Below are positions 6,754 to 14,142 of a DNA stretch of 20,507 nucleotides, piece after piece. Each line of letters opens with the position of its first letter. Position 1 is the first letter of the stretch. Below the pieces are notes generated by a model. It was not told the DNA's origin. It did not search any database and saw only the letters and a program-made list of their open reading frames with translations. The position numbers and the translations under genes are program-made. This stretch comes from JADLGL01 sp964611195 (lineage in GTDB: Bacteria; Pseudomonadota; Alphaproteobacteria; Rhizobiales; Kaistiaceae): contig CAZSXA010000024.1 in the NCBI GenBank assembly GCA_964611195.1, positions 1-20,507 on the forward strand, written 5' to 3'.

Positions 6754-7989
6754 TCAGCTGTTCTGCGCTGTGCGCTGGAGCGTTCGGATACGGCGTGACA
6801 GCGAGCCGCCGGTGCGGCGGCCGTGCTCGCCCTCGCGCGCGAGTTCGGTGAGTTCGGCGGCGCCCATCTCCTGCTGATAGGTGCGGGTGAGGGCGGCGAC
6901 CTCGCCGGCGATGTCGTTGATGCGTTCGCGCAGCATGGCGTTCTGGACGCGCTCGGCCTCCCATTCGTCGCCGGCGATACGCTGCAGTTCGGCATTCTCC
7001 GCCTGCAGCCGCGCCATCTGCTCCTCCGCTACGCCGAGGTCGGCGGCGAGGCGATCGCGCTCGGTCTCGAGATTGCGCATGGCGCCTGCGATCTCCTCCG
7101 AAGGCGGGCGGCGGCCGATCTCGTCGAGCTCGAGCGTCAGCTGCGAGATCCGCGCCATCGCATCGGTGTTGGCCGCCTCGGCTTCGGTGAGCCGACGATC
7201 GAGCTCGGCGTTGGCGCCTTCCTTGGTCGCGATCTCCGCGCGGAGCTTGTCGATCTCTCGGGCCTTGCCATCGACCGCGGTGGCATGACCGCGGCGTTCC
7301 TCGTCGAAGCCCTCGATGCGCTTGGCAAGCGCCGTGGCTTTCTCGTCGGCCAGCATGCGGGCCGACTCTGCCTCGCCGAGGGCGGCTTCGAGACGCGTGC
7401 GCTCGACCTGCAGCGCGGTCTGCCTCGACTTTGCCGTGGCGAGCTGGTCGCGAAGGTTTTCGAGCTCGGTGCCGCGGGCGACGAGTTCGACGGTTTGCTC
7501 TTCCTTCGCCGCATCGGCCTCGCGCAGCGTCTGCTCGAGCTGTTCGAGCGCGCGTGTGCGTTCGGCGAGATTGTTGCGAAGGGACTTCATCTCGGCCGTC
7601 GTCTCCGCGACCCGGTCCTCGCGCCGGCGGAGAAGGGCGTGGAGCTCCCTCTCGCGCTCCTCGAGCTGATCCAGCGCCTCGACCCGCTTGGCCTGCTCCT
7701 CGGAGAGGCGGCGGATGAGATCGCGCTTGGAGTTGATATCGGCGAGCTGCTGGCTTGCCTTCTGCCGAAGCGAGGCGATCGTCGTTTCGAGCCGGCGCGC
7801 CGACATCGCGAACTCGGCGCGCAGCTGATCCTTGTCGGCCTGGATCTCGGTAAGGCTCGCCGGAACGGCGTGCTCGATCTTCGCACGGGTCTGACGGACC
7901 GCGCGCCGCCAGAGGATCGGGGCGATCATGACGGCAAGCAGGCCGGCGGTTGCCAGCCCAAGCACAAAGAACATGCCCGATTCGATCAC
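6754..7989 (-). CDS. Membrane-anchored long coiled-coil protein
   Basis: This 411-residue protein starts at a GTG with GGAG seven bases upstream. The N-terminus is a single membrane helix (about residues 5-28, MFFVLGLATAGLLAVMIAPIL) followed by WRRAVRQTR, so the bulk should face the cytoplasm by the positive-inside rule. Residues about 45-375 are almost uninterrupted heptad-like sequence rich in Glu, Arg, Ala and Leu, with no enzymatic motif. The C-terminus becomes basic and Gly/Ser-rich. The architecture resembles membrane-tethered scaffold or tether proteins, and I have a general impression that such proteins are conserved in Hyphomicrobiales without assigned function. It may be polarity- or envelope-related given the eipA/chpT neighbours, but this is inference. 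A strong hairpin lies downstream. Confidence 0.82.
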   Translation of the reverse strand: MIESGMFFVLGLATAGLLAVMIAPILWRRAVRQTRAKIEHAVPASLTEIQADKDQLRAEFAMSARRLETTIASLRQKASQQLADINSKRDLIRRLSEEQAKRVEALDQLEERERELHALLRRREDRVAETTAEMKSLRNNLAERTRALEQLEQTLREADAAKEEQTVELVARGTELENLRDQLATAKSRQTALQVERTRLEAALGEAESARMLADEKATALAKRIEGFDEERRGHATAVDGKAREIDKLRAEIATKEGANAELDRRLTEAEAANTDAMARISQLTLELDEIGRRPPSEEIAGAMRNLETERDRLAADLGVAEEQMARLQAENAELQRIAGDEWEAERVQNAMLRERINDIAGEVAALTRTYQQEMGAAELTELAREGEHGRRTGGSLSRRIRTLQRTAQNS

Positions 7990-8105
7990 GTCAGGTCTCC
8001 GATCGCGGCTTTCCAGGGCAAGCCGCCGCAGCTCCGACGAAAAACGCTTACGCCCCTACAGGATACCGTCGTGACGATGATGTCCAGACAACGGTGACGA
8101 TTTGG

Positions 8106-8681
8106 CTAAAACGGGATCCAGGTCGGATCGGCGGTGAAGCGCAGATAGCCGAGATTGACGCCGAGCCGGGCACCCAGACCCGAGGAGATCGGCACGATTG
8201 TGGTGCCGCTGCCGGTGAGCACCGTCATGCCGATGCCGCCGACGACGAAGGCATTGGCGCCGCCGCCGACAAAGCGCTGATAGAGCGAATCCAGCGAATC
8301 AAGGCCGTAGACAAGCATCATCACCCGGGAGGCGTCGGCGCCGGCGTCGAAGCCGATCGACGGGCCCTGCCAGTAGACCGGGTAGGAGCCGATATTCTGG
8401 GTGTAGAGCGTGCCTTCGCCGTAGCGGATGCCGAAGAAGAAGGCGCCGCCGACGGTCTGGCCGAGAATATAGCCATTGGGGAGGCCGAAGCGGCTCACCG
8501 CCTCTTCCACCACCGCCGCCAGATTGCCGGAGACCTGACCGAAGAAATCGTTCCCGGCGGCGACGAGCTGGTTCGCGGTATACTGGTTGCCGGCCTGAGC
8601 GGACGCCGGAGCGGCGGCGAAGCCGGTGAGCGCGGCCATGGCGATGGCGGCGGTGAAACGGCGGAAGGCGGTTGCGATCAT
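8106..8681 (-). CDS. eipA: Periplasmic DUF1134 protein, EipA-type envelope integrity protein
   Basis: The 191-residue protein has a signal peptide (MIATAFRRF, hydrophobic core, cleavage after ASA at about residue 29) and then a single DUF1134 domain. Recognisable segments are LVAAGNDFFGQVS, LPNGYILGQ, GIRYGEGTLYT, YWQGPSIGFDAGADASRVMMLVYGL and IGMTVL. Brucella abortus EipA, of this family, is a small beta-barrel periplasmic protein needed for envelope stress resistance, and its gene is reported to be directly activated by CtrA. The ATG is preceded by GAGG five bases upstream. It is divergent from chpT across 204 bp, which places an envelope gene from the CtrA regulon beside a CtrA-pathway phosphotransferase. 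I found no TTAA-N7-TTAA box in that intergenic stretch. Confidence 0.85.
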   Translation of the reverse strand: MIATAFRRFTAAIAMAALTGFAAAPASAQAGNQYTANQLVAAGNDFFGQVSGNLAAVVEEAVSRFGLPNGYILGQTVGGAFFFGIRYGEGTLYTQNIGSYPVYWQGPSIGFDAGADASRVMMLVYGLDSLDSLYQRFVGGGANAFVVGGIGMTVLTGSGTTIVPISSGLGARLGVNLGYLRFTADPTWIPF

Positions 8682-8885
8682 CGATGCCTCGAAGTTCCGG
8701 TTGGGGACGTCGCGGCGGCGTTTATCGACACGCGCTGCGAATCAGACGCGAAGAATGGGTGAAAGATAGGACAATCCCGTGGCGTCGTCGAACGCCCCGC
8801 GGCGTTGGTTGGCAGCACACAAGCTTCGCGGTATCGGACGGGATCGGCTGGCGGAACGATTCGGCAACACCTCGGAAGGGGCGGC

Positions 8886-9530
8886 ATGGACGCGACGGAA
8901 CTCGAAGCTCACGACTTGGCAGCGCTCCTTTGCAGCCGCGTCTGCCACGATCTCATCTCGCCGGTCGGCGCCATCAACAATGGTCTGGAAGTCCTTGAAG
9001 AGGAAGAAGAAGGCGAGATGCGCGACGTCGCTGTCGAGTTGGTGCGCAAGAGCGCCAGCCAGGCGTCTGCCAAGCTTCAGTTCGCCAGGATCGCCTTCGG
9101 CGCCGCCGGATCGGCCGGGGCGGAAATCGACCTTGCCGACGCCGAGAAAGTCGCCCGTGGCCTGATGGACCACGAGAAGGCCGATCTCAGCTGGGAGGCG
9201 CCGCGCGCGCTCATGGGGAAGAACCGGGTGAAGCTTCTCCTCAACGCGTTGCTGATCGCGATCTCGTCGATCCCGCGCGGCGGCACGATCAAGGTGACTG
9301 TGTCCGAACCTGTGGATCAACCGACATTCCGATTCGAGTGCGAGGGTCCGAGCGCCCGCCTGCCGTCGACGCTCGAGCGGCTGGTCCCGGGCGATATCGC
9401 CGGCGAGATGGTCGATGCGCACGCAGTTCAGCCCTACTACGCCGGCCTTCTGGCGCGCCTCACCAAGATGCGTATCGCCGGTACGGCCGAAGGCGACAAG
9501 GTTGTGATCATCGTTCGATCTGTCGCCTGA
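8886..9530 (+). CDS. chpT: Histidine phosphotransferase ChpT
   Basis: The 214-residue protein has the signature helix SRVCHDLISPVGAINNGLE, with phosphorylatable His21, and then a degenerate histidine-kinase-like ATPase fold (ALMGKNRVKLLLNALLIA, late GDKVVIIVRS strand) without a complete set of ATP-binding boxes. This is how ChpT works: a homodimeric pseudo-kinase that receives phosphate from CckA and passes it to CtrA and CpdR. Length is normal for the family. The ATG at 8886 is preferred because GGAAGGG lies five bases before it; the open frame extends 27 codons upstream without need. It is followed after 58 bp by a row of chemotaxis-like genes. Here CtrA lacks the usual Asp phosphoacceptor, so the identity of ChpT's clients is an open question. 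Confidence 0.93.
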   Translation: MDATELEAHDLAALLCSRVCHDLISPVGAINNGLEVLEEEEEGEMRDVAVELVRKSASQASAKLQFARIAFGAAGSAGAEIDLADAEKVARGLMDHEKADLSWEAPRALMGKNRVKLLLNALLIAISSIPRGGTIKVTVSEPVDQPTFRFECEGPSARLPSTLERLVPGDIAGEMVDAHAVQPYYAGLLARLTKMRIAGTAEGDKVVIIVRSVA

Positions 9531-9588
9531 CGTGCGCCGGCCAAACGCCGGTTTCAGCCTCTTTTAACCAATAACGCCGATCCTGATC

Positions 9589-10326
9589 GTGACGCAGCGC
9601 TGGCCCGTTGCGAACACAATTGCACCTTACGGAAGAGATCTCGGCGAGCAGCAGTTCATGAGAATCGAGCTTGGCAATCTCACCGGGGCTGGGGTGCCGG
9701 CTGCCGACAGATTGTGGTCTCTGTCGGCCGCGTTGGCGCATCTTCGCGGCTTCGTCTCCGACAAGGCCGGCGAACTCGGCAAGAGCGCGGCTCTGTCTAT
9801 CGCCTGTCCGAATCTCCTCGTTGCCCCGATCCTCGTCGACTCGCTGACGCCTGCGCTTGTCCAGCTCCTGCGGAATGCGATCGAGCATGGCGTCGAGCGC
9901 CCGGTCGATCGTCTGGTCGCCGGCAAGCCGCTCACCGCGCGCATAGCTGTCGCGGTCACGGCGAAGCCGGATCATCTCCTTCTCGAAGTCAGCGATGACG
10001 GCGCCGGCATCGACCCCGCCGCTGTCGTCACCGCCGCCTTCGCCGCCGGTGCCATCTCCCAAGAGGCGGGTACCACCGCCGATCCGATGACGCTGCTCCA
10101 CCATCGTGGCGTGACGCTCGCCGGGGGGGACACCGCGCGCCGCGGCAATGGCCTCAAGCGCGCCGGCCAGCGCCTCCGCGCGGTCGGCGGAACGATCGCG
10201 ATCCACTCGGAGAAGGGTCTCGGCGCTAGCGCGACGATCACCATCCCGCTCTCACGCATCGGCACCGTGATCGCGCCGGGACAGGCCCTCCTCGACGAGG
10301 GCGTCCCGGTTCAGGCCAGGAGGTGA
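9589..10326 (+). CDS. CheA-like ATPase core without phosphotransfer or CheW-binding domains
   Basis: Using the GTG at 9589 the protein has 245 residues. The first half ends like the CheA dimerisation/linker region (LAHLRGFVSDKAGELGK). Residues about 85-222 are a CheA-type ATP-binding domain: N-box LLRNAIEHG (93-101), then the family's 'P..R...GKP' insert, G1 box DDGAGID (136-142), G2-like RRGNGLKRAG (184-193) and GLGASATITIPL (210-221). There is no N-terminal Hpt domain with a phosphoacceptor His and no C-terminal CheW-like domain, so it is about one third the length of a CheA. It could phosphorylate a partner Hpt such as ChpT, bind ATP non-catalytically, or be a decayed gene. The start is uncertain, since ATG 9658 is an alternative and neither has a good ribosome site. 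It overlaps the next gene's start region. Confidence 0.78.
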   Translation: MTQRWPVANTIAPYGRDLGEQQFMRIELGNLTGAGVPAADRLWSLSAALAHLRGFVSDKAGELGKSAALSIACPNLLVAPILVDSLTPALVQLLRNAIEHGVERPVDRLVAGKPLTARIAVAVTAKPDHLLLEVSDDGAGIDPAAVVTAAFAAGAISQEAGTTADPMTLLHHRGVTLAGGDTARRGNGLKRAGQRLRAVGGTIAIHSEKGLGASATITIPLSRIGTVIAPGQALLDEGVPVQARR

Positions 10327-10328
10327 AC

Positions 10329-10697
10329 GTGGCGCCGCATTTTCTCGTGGCCGATGATTCAAGCGTGATCCGACGTGTGGCGCGGCGTATCTGCGAGGAC
10401 CTCGAAATCCGCGTCTCGGAGGCCGAGGATGCCGACCAGGCGCTTGAGCTCTGCCGCCGCGACATGCCGGACGCCGTGATGGTCGATTGGCACATGCCGG
10501 GCATGGATGCCTTCGACTTCATTCGCGAGGTCCGTGGCATGGATCACGGCAGCGATCCGAAGATCCTGTTCTGCCTCACCGAATACAACCTCGCCCAGGT
10601 CGCGCGCGCCAAGCGGGCCGGGGCCGACGACCACCTCCTCAAGCCGTTCGACAAGGAGGTGATCGAAGCCAAATTGAAGGATATCGGCCTCCTATGA
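10329..10697 (+). CDS. Single-domain response regulator (CheY-like)
   Basis: An intact 122-residue receiver: acidic pair Asp9-Asp10 in VADDSS, phosphoacceptor Asp53 in VMVDWHMPGMD, Thr in FCLTEYN and Lys in LLKPFD. GTG at 10329 is chosen because a perfect AGGAGG (10318-10323) ends five bases before it; the GTG at 10323 overlaps that site. There is no output domain, so it acts through protein binding or as a phosphate sink. It follows the CheA-like gene immediately and overlaps the next gene by four bases (ATGA). CheY-type sequence and position two genes after chpT suggest it accepts phosphate in the ChpT/CheA-like relay, but the partner is inferred. It is distinct from DivK (encoded at 16166) and does not look like CpdR. 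Confidence 0.88.
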   Translation: MAPHFLVADDSSVIRRVARRICEDLEIRVSEAEDADQALELCRRDMPDAVMVDWHMPGMDAFDFIREVRGMDHGSDPKILFCLTEYNLAQVARAKRAGADDHLLKPFDKEVIEAKLKDIGLL

Positions 10698-11131
10698 GCA
10701 CAGGTCTGGGTGCCACCGATCCCGTCGCCAAACGCCGGCCCGCGCCGGTCACCGATCCGGTGCGGATTGCCGTCGTCGACCCGGCGCCGGCCAATGCGGC
10801 AGCGCTTGCACGCGAAATCGACCTCGACCGCGAGCTCGCGGTCGTCGCCTGCTGCACGAACCTGAAGCGTGCCGCGGGTGACATCGATCGCTGCAAGGCC
10901 GATCTTGTCGCCGTGCGGCTCGGGCTCGACGACCCGCAATGCGTTGCGCTTCTGACCGCGCTTGCGGGCCGCAAGGACGCGCCCTGCGTGGTGGTGCTGG
11001 GGGCGCCGAACGAGGATGGAGGCGACGCGCCGGCCGGTGTCGGTCGTCTCAAGGCGCGCATCCGCGAAGTGGCCGAGGCGAGCTTCGGCATCGCGCCGAT
11101 GCCCGCGCGTGGCGCGCTGCGGTTGCACTAG
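10694..11131 (+). CDS. Degenerate CheB-like receiver protein
   Basis: A 145-residue protein translated from an ATG overlapping the previous stop (ATGA), with no separate ribosome site. Residues about 22-110 follow the start of a CheB receiver: VRIAVVDPAPANAAALAREID and the strand ELAVVACCTN match 'IRVLVVDDSA...dpeieVVG'. The strand that should carry the phosphoacceptor reads DLVAVRLG, with Arg75 in the Asp position, and the conserved Lys is not evident. It is therefore a pseudo-receiver, and the methylesterase domain of CheB is absent. It ends in a basic tail with GALRLH. The role is unknown; a non-phosphorylatable partner or adaptor for the neighbouring receiver or CheA-like protein is the simplest idea. 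A fully decayed gene is possible, but the frame is intact and coupled. Confidence 0.72.
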   Translation: MSTGLGATDPVAKRRPAPVTDPVRIAVVDPAPANAAALAREIDLDRELAVVACCTNLKRAAGDIDRCKADLVAVRLGLDDPQCVALLTALAGRKDAPCVVVLGAPNEDGGDAPAGVGRLKARIREVAEASFGIAPMPARGALRLH

Positions 11132-11134
11132 CCA

Positions 11135-11353
11135 TCATCCGTCAGGATCGAAGCGGAAGACGTCGTCGAACCTCACTCCGAAGGCTAGCGTGATGCGGAA
11201 CGCCAGCTCCAGCGACGGAGCGTAGTGTCCCGCCTCGATCGCGATGATGGTCTGACGGGTGGCACCGACCCGCTCGGCGAGTTCCGCCTGGGTCCACCCT
11301 GCCGCCTTTCGAAGATCGCGGATCGAATTGTCGACCCGGCCCTTATTCGGCAC
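11135..11353 (-). CDS. XRE-family helix-turn-helix regulator
   Basis: A 72-residue single HTH domain with the classic spacing: IRDLRKAAGWTQAELAERVGATRQTIIAIEAGHYAPSL and then LAFRITLAFGVRFDDVF. It belongs to the small YozG/YgzD-type group of Cro/CI regulators, which have no sensor domain. The GTG start at 11353 overlaps the end of the upstream membrane-protein gene by 11 bp, so the two are translationally coupled. Such regulators usually repress their own operon, and two 20-bp palindromes lie in the promoter region of the pair (11823-11842 and 11860-11879). Confidence 0.9.
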   Translation of the reverse strand: MPNKGRVDNSIRDLRKAAGWTQAELAERVGATRQTIIAIEAGHYAPSLELAFRITLAFGVRFDDVFRFDPDG

Positions 11354-11807
11354 GGACTGGCCGCGCCCGATAGGCCACGATCATTGCCCCGCGCTGCGCG
11401 ATGAAGGCGCCGAGGAAGACGATGAGTAGGACGAAGAACAGGGTCGTGGTGTCGGTGAGATCGATGAGCGAGAGCGCGTCGGGGTCGGCCTGATGACCGG
11501 CGACGGTCTGGTGCACGAGGAAGAGCGTCGCCAACACAACGAACCACAATGCGGCGTTGCCCGCCCGGCGCTCAATCATCTCGTCGCGCTCGTCGACCGC
11601 GATGTCACTGGGCCGTCGGAGCACCATGCGGCGGGAGAGGTAGTCGGACGCCGCAAACAGCAGGTAGCAGAACGTCGCGGTGAGGAAGAGGTCGGCGGAA
11701 TCGAGTTCGCGCGGATCGCCGAGTGCGAACAGACGGACGGCCAAGGCAGCCGCAATCGCGGTGAAGGCGGCCAGGGTGATCCAAGCGTGACGCTCCATAT
11801 GTGACAT
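11343..11807 (-). CDS. Four-helix membrane protein paired with XRE regulator (DUF2178-like)
   Basis: Of several clustered ATGs the one at 11807 is chosen because GAGGGA lies about six bases upstream; the frame remains open to 11870. The resulting 154-residue protein has hydrophobic helices at about residues 8-28, 38-54, 85-104 and 121-142. The first helix pair is followed by the cytoplasmic motif DERDEMIERRAGNAA (about 71-85). A 'DERD....R' stretch before a helix pair is typical of DUF2178-like small membrane proteins found directly upstream of a short XRE regulator in many bacteria. No biochemical role is known to me; the pairing suggests the membrane protein modulates, or is the target of, the regulator. 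Confidence 0.8.
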   Translation of the reverse strand: MSHMERHAWITLAAFTAIAAALAVRLFALGDPRELDSADLFLTATFCYLLFAASDYLSRRMVLRRPSDIAVDERDEMIERRAGNAALWFVVLATLFLVHQTVAGHQADPDALSLIDLTDTTTLFFVLLIVFLGAFIAQRGAMIVAYRARPVRAE

Positions 11808-11822
11808 CATGTGTCCCTCGAA

Positions 11823-11842
11823 ATGTCCAATGACTTTGACAT
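11823..11842. promoter_or_regulatory. Candidate operator 1 of the XRE/membrane-protein operon
   Basis: ATGTCCAATGACTTTGACAT is a 20-bp imperfect palindrome (7 of 10 half-site matches; half-site resembles ATGTCAAAG). It lies 16 bp upstream of the chosen start, between the candidate -35 element and the ribosome site on the minus strand. Confidence 0.5.
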
Positions 11843-11859
11843 CGCCGAGCCAATATCCA

Positions 11860-11879
11860 ATGTCAAGCATGCTTTACAT
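11860..11879. promoter_or_regulatory. Candidate operator 2 overlapping a -35 element
   Basis: ATGTCAAGCATGCTTTACAT is a 20-bp palindrome with 9 of 10 half-site matches. On the minus strand it contains TTGACA, a consensus -35 hexamer directed toward the membrane-protein/XRE genes; the -10 is not obvious. Its centre is 37 bp from that of operator 1, and the two share the ATGTC-AA half-site, as expected for autorepression by the XRE protein. Confidence 0.58.
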
Positions 11880-12060
11880 TTCGATGTGCAGGGACACGCG
11901 TGTTCTGCCGCGTGCCCAGGCATTGTTCGGTGAGAATGGTGGTGAGCCCGGTTTGCAGCCGATCAATCGCCAGGCTTGACGCTGCTCCGCGGAGTCTGAA
12001 CACACTGTACGAGTCGCGCACGCGACAGCGCTGAAAACTGCCACGGGGCGTGTTCGAGAG

Positions 12061-14142
12061 ATGCCGGCCAGACTCCTCCTGTTCGTGATGGTGGCGGTTG
12101 GCGTCTTGTCAGGCGCCACGCCGGGGCAGGCGGAGATCCAGGAACTGGAGCCGGCGGTCGCAGCGGGGGCCACCTCGCGCGAGGCGCTCGTCATCGGCAA
12201 TGCGGCGTATGACAATATCGGCAATCTCGCCAACGCGCGGCGGGATGCGGGCGCGATCGCGCTCCGGCTGCAGAGCCTCGGCTTCCGCGTCATTCTCGGG
12301 CTCGATAGCGACCATGAAGAAACCGCGGCGGCCATCGAAACGTTCATCGGTCGGCTGACGGAGGACACCGAGGCGGTCGTCTATTTTTCCGGGCACGGCG
12401 TACGGCTCGCCGATGACAGCTATCTGCTGCCCTCGGACATGCCATCGCTCACAGTCAGCCAGGTGGAGCGGCTTGACCAGGAAGCGTTCGGCCTGGCCAG
12501 CCTGCTTGGCCCGATCGCGGCGGCCGATCCGCGAGCGATCTTCGTCATCTTCGATGCCTGCGGCAACAACCCGCTTGGCGACGAGTCGGAGGATGGCCTC
12601 GACGCAGGCGGCGGCACGGGCCTCCTGACGGAGTACCCCCAGAATCTCGCCATCCTATACGCGGCCAGCCCCGGTCAGGTTGCCTATGACGGCGCGGCCG
12701 GCGGCTACGGAATCTTCACGGGCCGACTGCTTGAGGCGATGGACGAGCCGATGCCTATCGCAACGCTGGCGACGCGCGTCACGGGGGCCGTCACAGCCTA
12801 TGTCGAGAGCTATGGCGAGGAGCAGACGCCGCTCTTCCACTCGACGATGCGGGAGGATTACTGGCTTGTGCCACCGCCCTCGAGGCTCCTTGCGACCGAC
12901 GGTCCAGTGACGCAATCCACCGAGAAGGATTTCTGGCAGCGCGCTACGGCCGAGGCCGACGATCTGATGCTGATCGAGGCCTATCTTGCGCTGTGGCCGG
13001 AGGGCCTCTTCGCTGATCAGGCGGCCGAGTTGCTGTTGGCCGCGAACGGCGTGGCGGAGGTCGAAGCAACTCCCGCCGCCCCCGATCCGGAAACGGTGCC
13101 GCGGCTCGTTGTCGGCGAGGCGGTGTCGGGCGTGTTGACGCCGAACGACCCGCTGATGCCCGATGGCACGCTCTACCATTGCTATCTTCTTGCCGGCGAA
13201 GCCGGGGAGACGGTCTTTCTCGCGTACAGCTCCGATAATCTCGATCCCTGGATCGCCGCCGGCCCGCGTTCGGAGTTCGGCTGCGGCGAGCAGTCCTATC
13301 CGTTCCATGACGACGACAGCGGCGTCGGCCGCAACGCCCTGCTCGAACTGACCTTCGATCGGTCCGAGGACTACGTCGTCATCGCCAACACTTTCGCCGA
13401 GAGCGAGGCTGGCCCCTATCTCCTCCAGGCCTTTGCGGGAGCAGCGATCGGTCCTGGCGAGACAGTTCAGGGGGAACTCGATTCCGCCGACACGATTACC
13501 TCCAGCACCGAGCGGCGCTTCGATTGCTACGTCTATTGGGGGACCGCGGGAGAGGTTGTGCAGATCGACCTTCAGTCGCAGGCAATCGACACCTACCTTC
13601 TCGTCGGCAGCGTTCCGCGCGGCGGCTGCGTCGACGAGGAAATCGAACTCCTCTACCTCAATGACGACTACGGCGGCGGAACCAACTCGCGGCTGAATTA
13701 CGGCATCGCCGCCGATGGCCCGCTGTTGATCGCGGCGAGCAGCTTCGGCGCTGGCGAGCTAGGCCCCTATACCCTGAGCGTCACCGCGGCGCCCCCTGGA
13801 CTCATCCGACCGGAGCGGATCTCGATCGGCGCGACCGTCAATGGTGCGCTGGACGAAGACGACCCGGTCGACGGGTTGCAGGCATTCGACTGCTACATCG
13901 TCAGCGGCCGGGCCGGACAGACGCTGACGATCGCTCTCGACGCCACAGGGTTCGACGCCTTCCTCGACTTCGGACCCGGCGAGACCTGTCTCACCAATCT
14001 GCCGGAGTTCGACGATGACAGCGGCGGAGACTTCGATGCACGTCTCGAAACGACGCTCTCCGCCGACGGCACCTACGCCATTCGGGTCTCCGATTTCCTC
14101 GGAACGCGCTCCGGTACGTACACCCTGACGGTGACGGAGTAG
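12061..14142 (+). CDS. Secreted caspase-like (peptidase C14) protein with three PPC-like repeats
   Basis: A 693-residue protein with a signal peptide (residues 1-24, cleaved after GQA) and an orthocaspase-type p20 domain from about 38 to 270. The domain starts REALVIGNAAYDNIGNLANARRDA and carries the catalytic dyad His112 in VYFSGHG and Cys167 in FVIFDACGNN. A linker follows (about 285-325, with 'FW...AYLALWPEGLFADQA' found in related caspase proteins). The C-terminal half consists of three related beta-rich repeats at about 350-459, 464-577 and 585-693, each ending GPY/GTY-L-L/T-V. They resemble bacterial pre-peptidase C-terminal (PPC) domains and each has a Cys pair (374/408, 489/523, 611/643). 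The protein would act in the periplasm or outside the cell. The start is fixed by the signal peptide; the ribosome site is weak. The gene stands alone between a minus-strand operon and ctrA. Confidence 0.88.
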   Translation: MPARLLLFVMVAVGVLSGATPGQAEIQELEPAVAAGATSREALVIGNAAYDNIGNLANARRDAGAIALRLQSLGFRVILGLDSDHEETAAAIETFIGRLTEDTEAVVYFSGHGVRLADDSYLLPSDMPSLTVSQVERLDQEAFGLASLLGPIAAADPRAIFVIFDACGNNPLGDESEDGLDAGGGTGLLTEYPQNLAILYAASPGQVAYDGAAGGYGIFTGRLLEAMDEPMPIATLATRVTGAVTAYVESYGEEQTPLFHSTMREDYWLVPPPSRLLATDGPVTQSTEKDFWQRATAEADDLMLIEAYLALWPEGLFADQAAELLLAANGVAEVEATPAAPDPETVPRLVVGEAVSGVLTPNDPLMPDGTLYHCYLLAGEAGETVFLAYSSDNLDPWIAAGPRSEFGCGEQSYPFHDDDSGVGRNALLELTFDRSEDYVVIANTFAESEAGPYLLQAFAGAAIGPGETVQGELDSADTITSSTERRFDCYVYWGTAGEVVQIDLQSQAIDTYLLVGSVPRGGCVDEEIELLYLNDDYGGGTNSRLNYGIAADGPLLIAASSFGAGELGPYTLSVTAAPPGLIRPERISIGATVNGALDEDDPVDGLQAFDCYIVSGRAGQTLTIALDATGFDAFLDFGPGETCLTNLPEFDDDSGGDFDARLETTLSADGTYAIRVSDFLGTRSGTYTLTVTE

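Noticed and set aside
6823..8097. 424-codon plus-strand frame opposite the coiled-coil gene
   Set aside because: It mirrors the minus-strand coiled coil, which has a membrane anchor, GTG start and ribosome site; the plus frame has only repetitive composition.
7950..8762. 270-codon plus-strand frame opposite eipA
   Set aside because: Shadow of eipA, whose minus frame has a signal peptide and recognised domain.
9562..9574. TTTTAACCAATAA between chpT and the CheA-like gene as a CtrA box
   Set aside because: Contains TTAACC but no second TTAA at the right spacing; too weak to list as a site.
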